Shown here one piece after another: positions 57,339 through 64,000 of a stretch of DNA of 64,000 bases. The notes beneath the pieces were generated by a model. The model did not search any database. It saw nothing but the letters and a program-made list of their open reading frames with translations, and was not told the DNA's origin. Position 1 is the stretch's first letter; every line of letters starts with the position of its first letter. The stretch is taken from assembly GCA_001899065.1 (NCBI GenBank), contig MKUZ01000031.1, positions 207,687 through 271,686 of the forward strand, in the 5' to 3' direction. A program made the position numbers and the translations under genes. This DNA comes from Devosia sp. 66-22 (GTDB lineage Bacteria > Pseudomonadota > Alphaproteobacteria > Rhizobiales > Devosiaceae).

Positions 57339-59741
57339 ATGCGTATCAATTCCCTTTCCCTCAAGGTCGCCCTTTTTGGCGGCATTGGCCTCGCGGCGGT
57401 GTTTGCCGTGGGCATGACGGTCCTCGTCCAGCAGGTGTCGCGCACCATTGAAGCGCAGACCCGCCAGCTGCAGACCGAGACCACCAGCGGCATCGCCGAG
57501 TCGGTGTCGTCCGGCCTGATGCATGCCGAGCGCTCGGCCGAGGGGGTGGTGACCGCGCTCGAAGCGCTGCACGCGGCCGGGGTCACCGACCGCGCCGCTT
57601 ATGATGCGGCGCTCAACCGCTTCCTCGAACGCAACGGCGAATTGCTGGGGACCTGGGCCGGGCTCGAGCCCAATGCGCTCGACGGCAACGACGCCGCTTT
57701 CGCCAACCAGCCGGGCTACGACGCCACCGGCCGCTACGTCGTCTACTGGAACCGCGCCTCCGGCTCGATCGTGCGCGAAGTGCTCATGGGCTATGACGAG
57801 CCGGGCACCGGCGACTACTACCTCAAGCCCAAGGCGCTCGGCCGCACCGTCGCCATCGAGCCCTACAGCTATTTCGTGGGCGGCAAGGACACGCTGATGA
57901 TGTCCTTCGGCGCCCCGATGATGGCGGGCGACACCTATATCGGCACCGGCGGCATCGACCTGGCGCTCGACAACATCAATACGCGCGTGTCCGCGGTGAA
58001 GCCGTTCGGTACCGGCAGCGTCATCATCGTCAGCACCTCGGGCCTCGTCGTGGCGCATCCCGATGCGACGCTGATCGGCAAGGTGCTCGAGGCGTCCGAC
58101 CCGGCGCGCGGCATCGTCGAGCGCGCGCTCGAAGGCGACGAATCCGAGGAGGCGACGACGATCGGCGCCGGCGGCCAGCCGGTCCGGCTGATCGCCGTGC
58201 CGTTCAGCGCCGGCGGCACCGCCGATCGCTGGGTCGCCATTTCGAGCGTCCCGCTGGCGACGCTCGAGGCCACGGTCAATGAGGGCCGCACCACTATCAT
58301 CGCGCTGGCGGGGCTGTGTGTGCTGATCGCCTGCGCCCTGCTGTTCGTCCTTGTCGGGCGGCTGGTGGGCGGTCCGCTGGGCAAGATGAGCCGCACTGTC
58401 ACCGTCATGGCCGAGGGCGACTACAGCGTCGCCGTGCCTGAGACGCAGCGTACCGACGAAGTGGGCACGCTCGCCCGCGCCGTCGAAGTGTTCCGCCAGA
58501 ACGGCCAGAAGGTCGCCGAGATGACCGAAGCGGAAGCCATCCGCATCATCCGCGACCAGGAAACGCGCAGCGCCATGATGAAGGGGCTCGAGGAAGCATT
58601 CGGCGCCGTCGTCGACGCCGCTGTCGCCGGCGACTTCAGCCGGCGCGTTGATGCCGAGTTCCCCGATCCGGAGCTCAGCGCCATCGCCACCTCGATCAAC
58701 AATCTGGTCGAGACGGTCGACCGCGGCATCGCCGAGACCGCCTCGGTGCTGGGCGCGCTCGCCGATACCGACCTCACCCGCCGCATGCAGGGCGACTATC
58801 GCGGCGCCTTCGCGCAGCTCAAGCAGGACACCAATGCGGTGGCCGACAAGCTCACCGCCATTGTCGGCCAACTCAAGACCACCTCGCGCGATTTGCGCAC
58901 GGCGACCGGCGAGATCCTCTCGGGTGCCAACGATCTCAGCGAGCGCACCACCAAGCAGGCCGCAACCATCGAGGAGACGTCGGCGGCCATCGAGCAGCTC
59001 TCCCAGACGGTGCTCGCCAATTCCGAGCGCGCCCGCGAAGCCTCGCGCGATGCGTCGGACGTGACGACGGCGGCCGAGGAGGGCGGCGCGGTGATGACCC
59101 TCGCCAATGGCGCCATGGAGCGCATCACGCAGTCCTCGGCCAAGATCAGCAATATCATCGGGCTCATCGACGACATTGCGTTCCAGACCAATCTGCTGGC
59201 GCTCAATGCGTCGGTGGAAGCGGCGCGGGCGGGCGATGCAGGCAAGGGCTTTGCCGTGGTCGCCGTCGAGGTGCGCCGCCTCGCCCAGTCGGCCGCGAGC
59301 GCCTCCGCCGACGTCAAGGCGCTGATCCAGCAGTCGGGCACCGAAGTTGCGGCCGGCTCCAAGCTCGTCGCCGATGCGGCGCGCAAGCTCGGCAGCGTGC
59401 TCGAGGCCGTACGCAACAACCGTAGCCTGCTCGAAGGCATTGCGCGCGAAAGCAGCGAGCAGGCGTCCGCCATCGCCGAGGTCAATGTCGCGGTGCGGCA
59501 GATGGACGAGATGACCCAGCACAATGCGGCGCTGGTCGAGGAAACCAATGCGGCCATCGAGCAGACCGAGGCGCAGGCCACCGAGCTCGATCAGGTGGTC
59601 GCGGTGTTCCGCATTGCCGGGGGGGCCGCGGCGCGGGAGACGCCGGTCCGAGGGCCAGCTCCCCGCAGCAAGCCCGCCGCCCGGCAGCAATATCTGCGCG
59701 AGGGCAACGCCGCCGTGGACAGGGATTGGGCGGAGTTCTAG
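57339..59741 (+). CDS. methyl-accepting chemotaxis protein 3 with Cache-like sensor
   Basis: 800 residues. A first membrane helix near 8-28 and a second near 317-340 enclose a sensor of about 285 residues. [49 protein letters not shown] and [15 protein letters not shown] are typical of double-Cache small-molecule sensors. HAMP modules and a signalling tip near 604 follow. It ends RDWAEF. The ATG at 57339 is chosen because the longer frame adds 28 unrelated residues. Confidence 0.95.
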   Translation: MRINSLSLKVALFGGIGLAAVFAVGMTVLVQQVSRTIEAQTRQLQTETTSGIAESVSSGLMHAERSAEGVVTALEALHAAGVTDRAAYDAALNRFLERNGELLGTWAGLEPNALDGNDAAFANQPGYDATGRYVVYWNRASGSIVREVLMGYDEPGTGDYYLKPKALGRTVAIEPYSYFVGGKDTLMMSFGAPMMAGDTYIGTGGIDLALDNINTRVSAVKPFGTGSVIIVSTSGLVVAHPDATLIGKVLEASDPARGIVERALEGDESEEATTIGAGGQPVRLIAVPFSAGGTADRWVAISSVPLATLEATVNEGRTTIIALAGLCVLIACALLFVLVGRLVGGPLGKMSRTVTVMAEGDYSVAVPETQRTDEVGTLARAVEVFRQNGQKVAEMTEAEAIRIIRDQETRSAMMKGLEEAFGAVVDAAVAGDFSRRVDAEFPDPELSAIATSINNLVETVDRGIAETASVLGALADTDLTRRMQGDYRGAFAQLKQDTNAVADKLTAIVGQLKTTSRDLRTATGEILSGANDLSERTTKQAATIEETSAAIEQLSQTVLANSERAREASRDASDVTTAAEEGGAVMTLANGAMERITQSSAKISNIIGLIDDIAFQTNLLALNASVEAARAGDAGKGFAVVAVEVRRLAQSAASASADVKALIQQSGTEVAAGSKLVADAARKLGSVLEAVRNNRSLLEGIARESSEQASAIAEVNVAVRQMDEMTQHNAALVEETNAAIEQTEAQATELDQVVAVFRIAGGAAARETPVRGPAPRSKPAARQQYLREGNAAVDRDWAEF

Positions 59742-59757
59742 GGCCACGCAGTTCTCC

Positions 59758-59774
59758 GTAACCGATCCTTAGCC
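59758..59774 (+). promoter_or_regulatory. CtrA-like box before chemoreceptor 4
   Basis: GTAA-N7-TTAGCC, a weaker match than in the three other upstream regions. Here CGGGAATGC occurs inverted, as GCATTCCCG at 59786-59794. Confidence 0.4.
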
Positions 59775-59843
59775 ATGCGGGCCTAGCATTCCCGCCCGAC
59801 AGTGCCCGTCCGCGCCAGCGGACGGCAGCCGGGGGGTCTCGTC

Positions 59844-62252
59844 ATGCAGCTCGTTCCGTCGTTACGGCTTTCGCAGAAACTGCCGCTGGCCCTGATCGGC
59901 TCGGCCATCGTGGTCGCCGCCGGTGTCGGCATCGCCTCTTATCTGATCGCTTCGAACGCGCTCGAAAGCCAGGCGCGCCAACAGCTTGCCACCATCGCCT
60001 TTGAGCGGGCCAATCAGCTGGCGACGTATCTGCAGACCGTGCAGCTCGACCTCACCAAGACCGGGCGCGCCACCGCGACGCGGACCGCGACCAACAACAT
60101 GGCGCAGGGCTGGCAGGGCATGGAACTGCAGGGCGGCGAAGGGAACGCCTCGACCAAGCTCAAGGGCGTGTTCTCGGGCATGGATGCCGCCGAGCGGCTC
60201 GCCACCGACGTACCCAAGGGCGCGCCGCCCGACTACACGCAGAACCACAAACGCTACCAGCCGGTATTCCGCGAGCAGATCACGGCGAACGGCTACCGCG
60301 ACCTCTATCTCTTCGATGCGCTGGGCAATCTTGTCTATTCGGTCACCAAGGCGGACGATTTCGCCTCCAATTTCGCCGCCGGCAGCGCCGATCCGCTCGC
60401 CAGTTCCGGCCTCGGCGAGGCGTTCCGCGCCGCCGCCGCGCAGACCACGTCCGATGGTGTCGCGTTCGTCGATTTCTCACCCTACGCGCCGCAGGGCGGC
60501 GAGTTCCTTGCCTTCCTCGCGACGCCGCTGCTCGACGATGACGGCGCGCTCACCGGCGTGCTCGCCATCTCGTTCGGAGCGGAAAAGCAGAGTGCGGTGA
60601 TCTCCTACCGCTCTGGCCTCGGGGCCACGGGCGACACGATCATCGTTGCGCCCGACGGGCTGGCGCGCTCGGATTCGAGCTTTACGCCGCAGAACGACAT
60701 GCTGCAGCCGACGCTGTTCGACGACGCCATCAAGGAGGCCATCTGGGGCGTGCCGACCGAGACCGGCTCCAACGACTTCCGCGGCCGCAGCGTCATCGCC
60801 GCTGCCGCTCCGGCCGACATCACGGCCACGAAGAGCTGGGCGGTGATGGCGGTGATGGATCGCGACGAGATCTTCGCGCCGGTCGCCCGGCTCTACCAGA
60901 GCATGCTGCTGGTGGGCGGCACGCTGCTGGCGCTTGTCGGCCTTGCCGGTCTGCTGTTCTCGCGCGGCCTCACGCGGCCGATCACGGCCCTCACCGCCGG
61001 GATGAAGAAGCTGGCGCAGGGCGACCTCGACGTCGAGAACCGCTACGCCGGCCGGCGCGACGAGATCGGCGAGATGGCCGATGCGGTCGAAGTGTTTCGC
61101 GCCAATGCGCGGCAGGTCGAGGCGATGTCCGAGGACGAGCGCGCCGCATCCGAGCGTCACCGCGAAGAGCGGGCGCTGATGATGCGCAACCTGCAGCGCT
61201 CCTTCGGCCAGGTGGTGGACGCTGCGGTGCGCGGCGACTTCTCGCGGCGCGTCACGGCCGATTTCCCCGATGCCGAGCTCAACAGCCTGGCCGACAGCGT
61301 CAACAATCTGGTCGAGACGGTCGATCGCGGCCTCACCGAAACCGGCGACGTGCTGTCGGCGCTAGCCAATTCCGATCTCAGCCTGCGCGTTGTGGGCGAG
61401 TATGAAGGGGCCTTCGGGCGCCTGCGCGACGACACCAACAATGTGTGCGACACGCTGAGCGAAACCATCCAGGGCCTGCGCCACACCTCGCGCACGCTCA
61501 AGACCGCGACCGGCGAGATGCTGTCTGGCGCCAACGATCTCAACGACCGCACCAGCAAGCAGGGCCAGACCATCGAGGAAACCTCGACGGCCATGAGCCA
61601 GCTCGCCCAGACCGTGGGCGACAATGCCAAGCGCGCCGAAGCCGCGAGCGCCAAGGCCCGCGCGGTCAGCCAGACCGCGACTGAGGGCGGCGTCGTGATG
61701 AACCGCGCCACCGAGGCGATGGAGCGGATCACGGCGTCCTCGGGCAAGATCAGCAACATCATCGGGCTCATCGACGATATCGCGTTCCAGACGAACCTGC
61801 TCGCGCTCAACGCCTCGGTGGAAGCGGCGCGGGCCGGCGAAGCGGGCAAGGGCTTTGCGGTGGTTGCCGTCGAAGTGCGCCGCCTCGCGCAATCGGCCGC
61901 GCAGGCGAGCTCGGAGGTCAAAGGCCTCATCGAGCAGTCGGGCAGCGAAGTCACCGGTGGTTCGCGGCTCGTCGCCGAGGCCGCGCAGAAGCTCGTCGCC
62001 ATGCTGGAAGCGGCCAAGGAATCATCGTCGCTCATCGACGGCATCGCCACCGCCAGCCGCGAACAGGCGCACGCCATCGACAAGGTCTCCGAAGCCGTCC
62101 GCGCGATCGACGAAATGACCCAGCACAACGCCGCGCTTGTCGAAGAAACCAACGCCGCCATCGAGCAGACCGAAGCGCAGGCGAGCGAGCTCGACCGCGT
62201 CGTCGACGTCTTCCACCTCGAAGACATGCCCTCTCCCCGCCGCGCCGCCTGA
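59844..62252 (+). CDS. methyl-accepting chemotaxis protein 4
   Basis: 802 residues. Membrane helices near 14-36 and 353-374 flank a large periplasmic sensor; [26 protein letters not shown] suggests a Cache/PAS-like fold. HAMP modules and the signalling tip (near 639) match the neighbours. Unlike them it ends [10 protein letters not shown] and lacks the W-x-x-F pentapeptide, so adaptation would depend on the other receptors. GGGGGG precedes the ATG by seven bases. Confidence 0.95.
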   Translation: MQLVPSLRLSQKLPLALIGSAIVVAAGVGIASYLIASNALESQARQQLATIAFERANQLATYLQTVQLDLTKTGRATATRTATNNMAQGWQGMELQGGEGNASTKLKGVFSGMDAAERLATDVPKGAPPDYTQNHKRYQPVFREQITANGYRDLYLFDALGNLVYSVTKADDFASNFAAGSADPLASSGLGEAFRAAAAQTTSDGVAFVDFSPYAPQGGEFLAFLATPLLDDDGALTGVLAISFGAEKQSAVISYRSGLGATGDTIIVAPDGLARSDSSFTPQNDMLQPTLFDDAIKEAIWGVPTETGSNDFRGRSVIAAAAPADITATKSWAVMAVMDRDEIFAPVARLYQSMLLVGGTLLALVGLAGLLFSRGLTRPITALTAGMKKLAQGDLDVENRYAGRRDEIGEMADAVEVFRANARQVEAMSEDERAASERHREERALMMRNLQRSFGQVVDAAVRGDFSRRVTADFPDAELNSLADSVNNLVETVDRGLTETGDVLSALANSDLSLRVVGEYEGAFGRLRDDTNNVCDTLSETIQGLRHTSRTLKTATGEMLSGANDLNDRTSKQGQTIEETSTAMSQLAQTVGDNAKRAEAASAKARAVSQTATEGGVVMNRATEAMERITASSGKISNIIGLIDDIAFQTNLLALNASVEAARAGEAGKGFAVVAVEVRRLAQSAAQASSEVKGLIEQSGSEVTGGSRLVAEAAQKLVAMLEAAKESSSLIDGIATASREQAHAIDKVSEAVRAIDEMTQHNAALVEETNAAIEQTEAQASELDRVVDVFHLEDMPSPRRAA

Positions 62253-62279
62253 CGCGGCTTGCGTCCAGCCTATTGATCG

Positions 62280-62444
62280 TCATCCCCGGGCCTGACCCGG
62301 GGACCCAACACGCGTCGCACCCGGCTGGGTGGCCGGGTCTTCGCCCGGCCATGACGGGTGAAGGGCGGTTGATGGTGAGGGGCCCCGCTCTTGCGGGGAC
62401 GGCAGGCGGTAGCTGGGATGGCATCTGCGGGTGAGATGCCATCG
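62280..62444. repeat. GTCATCCCCGGG palindromic element and further hairpins
   Basis: A 77-base element (62280-62356) with ends GTCAT...ATGAC contains two stems: CCCCGGG/CCCGGGG (62285-62303) and GGCCGGG/CCCGGCC (62332-62351). Downstream are CCCCGC/GCGGGG (62384-62399) and a 9-base stem GATGGCATC/GATGCCATC (62418-62444). This family of intergenic palindromes is widespread in rhizobial genomes. The 248-base gap lies between convergent genes and holds no gene. Confidence 0.7.
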
Positions 62445-62500
62445 ATGATGCGTTGCCGCCGGTACAAACTTGAGGGCCGTCAGGACGTCCTGGCGCGGGC

Positions 62501-63187
62501 TCAGTCGAGCGCAGCCGCCACCAGTGCCTTGGCGTGGAGCTCGGTCGTGTCGTAGGTCGGGATCGGGCTGACGCTGTCGTCGATCAGCATGCCGATTTCG
62601 GTGCAGCCCAGGATCACCGCCTCGGCGCCGCGGGCTGCCAGCCGCGCGATAGCGTCGACATAGAGGCGTCGCGACTCCTCGCGCACGATGCCGCGACAGA
62701 GCTCCTCATAAATGATGCCGTTGAGGTTGGTGATGCCGATGTCGGGCACCAGCACCTCGAGCCCACGCTCCTCAAGGCCATCGATATAGAAGCGCTGCTC
62801 CATGGTGAAGCGCGTGCCGAGCAGGCCCACCGTCCCGATCCCGTCGGCGAGCAGTGCATCCGCGGTCGGGGCGGCGATGTGGATGAAGGGCACGGTCAGT
62901 GCCGCGACGATCTGTGGCGCGCAGATATGCATGGTGTTCGTCGCGAGCCCGATCACGCCGCAGCCCTGGGCTTCGAGCGAAGCGGCGATCTGCGCCAGTT
63001 GCGCACCGGCGCCATCCCAGTCGCCGGCACGCTGCATCGCCTCGATGGGTGCGAAATCCACCGAGTGGACGATCACCGGCGCCGAATGGAGGCCACCGCG
63101 CAGCCGCGCGGTCTCGCGATTTAGAATGGCGTAATAGTGAGCCGTCGACTCCCAGCTCATGCCACCGATGAGGCCGATCGTCTTCAC
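62501..63187 (-). CDS. aspartate/glutamate racemase family protein
   Basis: 228 residues from a GTG that overlaps the rppH stop (GTGA). KTIGLIGGMSWEST opens the fold. Of the two catalytic cysteines, the second is present (Cys195 in ILGCTEIG), while the first position is Thr83 (ATNTMH), as described for the L-Asp/Glu-specific E. coli racemase YgeA. It may interconvert L- and D-acidic amino acids. Operon with rppH. Confidence 0.88.
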   Translation of the reverse strand: MKTIGLIGGMSWESTAHYYAILNRETARLRGGLHSAPVIVHSVDFAPIEAMQRAGDWDGAGAQLAQIAASLEAQGCGVIGLATNTMHICAPQIVAALTVPFIHIAAPTADALLADGIGTVGLLGTRFTMEQRFYIDGLEERGLEVLVPDIGITNLNGIIYEELCRGIVREESRRLYVDAIARLAARGAEAVILGCTEIGMLIDDSVSPIPTYDTTELHAKALVAAALD

Positions 63188-63717
63188 GCGCGCCGGAGCT
63201 GCGACGGCAGCTCGCGGAATGCCCTGACCACTTCGAGATAGGCCTGTTTCTTGAACGGCACGATCAGGTCGGGCAGCCGGTCGAGCTCCTCCCAGCGCCA
63301 CATGTCGAACTCGGCCGGCATGCTGCCGTTACCCGGCTCGAGCACGTCGATCTCGCTTTCGGTGCCGGTGAAGCGATAGGCGAACCAGCGCTGTCGCTGA
63401 CCGCGATACTTGCCCTTGAGCGCAATGCCGATCATGTCGTCGGGCAGATCGTAGTAAATCCAGCCGGGGGCTTCGGCGACCAGTTCGATTGAGCGGATCG
63501 AGGTTTCCTCGAACAGTTCGCGCACCGCCGCATCGTGGGGATTCTCGCCCTTGTCGATGCCGCCCTGCGGCATCTGCCAGGGCGCGCCGCGCTCGGAAGA
63601 GTCCTCCGGGTCGTCCTCGGGCTTGCGACGCCCGATGAACACCTGTCCCCTGGCGTTGAACACAGCGGTGCCCACGCAGTCGCGATAGGGCATTTTTTCG
63701 CGATCGATCTTGCTCAT
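63184..63717 (-). CDS. rppH: RNA pyrophosphohydrolase
   Basis: Removes pyrophosphate from mRNA 5' ends to trigger decay (also hydrolyses diadenosine polyphosphates). 177 residues from ATG 63717. The Nudix box GGIDKGENPHDAAVRELFEETSI is complete, and WQMPQGG before it is typical of RppH. It is coupled to both neighbours by four-base overlaps. Confidence 0.95.
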   Translation of the reverse strand: MSKIDREKMPYRDCVGTAVFNARGQVFIGRRKPEDDPEDSSERGAPWQMPQGGIDKGENPHDAAVRELFEETSIRSIELVAEAPGWIYYDLPDDMIGIALKGKYRGQRQRWFAYRFTGTESEIDVLEPGNGSMPAEFDMWRWEELDRLPDLIVPFKKQAYLEVVRAFRELPSQLRRA

Positions 63718-64000
63718 GCACCGGCCTTCATCAGCGCGCTCACGGGGACGATGGCAAAGCCGCGGCTCTCCACCGCGCCTGCCCATTCGGCGAGAGTCTG
63801 CACCGAAACGGGCAGGGCCGAGATGACGCCGATCGCCTGTCCGGCATCGGTGGCGCGCGCTTCGAGCGCGGCGAGCTGCGCGAGGATCGAGGCGCGCGTG
63901 GGGTTCTGGTCGAGCATCATGTCGGCGCGCCCGAACTCGACATTGTTGGCGGCGGCGAGCTGAGGCGCCACCGAGCGGTTTGAGCTGCCGTCGTCGAGAT
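63714..64000 (-). CDS. divergent polysaccharide deacetylase family protein, 3' part
   Basis: The frame runs out of the right edge; about 95 C-terminal residues are visible. LDDGSSNRSVAPQLAAANNVEFGRADMMLDQNPTR and GVISALPVSVQTLAEWA match the YibQ/DUF610 family of polysaccharide deacetylase-like periplasmic proteins that often precede rppH in alphaproteobacteria. Its stop overlaps the rppH ATG. Confidence 0.85.
   Translation of the reverse strand, partial: LDDGSSNRSVAPQLAAANNVEFGRADMMLDQNPTRASILAQLAALEARATDAGQAIGVISALPVSVQTLAEWAGAVESRGFAIVPVSALMKAGA

Noticed and set aside
57204-59747. Long antisense frame opposite chemoreceptor 3
   Set aside because: It mirrors the repetitive receptor sequence; similar frames lie opposite the other receptors.

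Overview
The window is high-GC DNA from an alphaproteobacterium, most likely order Hyphomicrobiales (Rhizobiales) and plausibly Devosiaceae. Pointers are the TCA block mdh-sucCD-sucAB-lpdA close to xerC-priA-atpHAGDC, an Omp19/AprI-like lipoprotein, a ZapE-type ATPase, type-2 ArgC, CtrA-like boxes before chemoreceptor genes, and GTCATCCCCGGG-type intergenic palindromes. The taxon is inferred from gene content, not from a marker search. No rRNA, tRNA, CRISPR array, prophage or insertion sequence was seen.

Layout. 1-3.4 kb: the 3' part of leuC, a zinc metallopeptidase, ybaK, beta carbonic anhydrase and a DMT exporter. 3.4-4.8 kb: asd preceded by a 37-codon reading frame ending in a Lys/Thr run, with its own promoter and downstream hairpins; this is the most interesting regulatory candidate. 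4.8-16 kb: flavoprotein, methyltransferase, ABC exporter, flavin monooxygenase, luciferase-like oxidoreductase, leuB, a frameshifted glutamate dehydrogenase, leuD, RidA-like and Rnk-like genes, and a tandem pair of 98-residue paralogues. 16-23 kb: a ClpP-like membrane protein with a membrane partner, a LysE exporter, HEAT-like and zinc-ribbon genes, a MerR regulator, deoD, argC and nudK.

23.2-28.8 kb: the succinate dehydrogenase operon, with sdhB separated from sdhCDA by six small genes including a VapBC/FitAB-type toxin-antitoxin pair. 29-42 kb: Omp19-like lipoprotein, zapE, mdh, sucC, sucD, sucA, sucB, an SDR enzyme, a MAPEG protein and lpdA. These enzymes together cover 2-oxoglutarate to oxaloacetate except fumarase. 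42-47 kb: DMT exporter, xerC, an omptin-family outer membrane protease with intact active-site residues, and priA. 47.6-52.6 kb: the F1 part of ATP synthase, atpHAGDC.

52.8-62.3 kb: four tandem methyl-accepting chemotaxis receptors with near-identical signalling domains, a decayed 3' remnant of a fifth, and a shared CtrA-like upstream box. 62.3-64 kb: palindromic repeats, then an amino-acid racemase, rppH and the end of a divergent polysaccharide deacetylase gene, all leftward with ATGA/GTGA overlaps.
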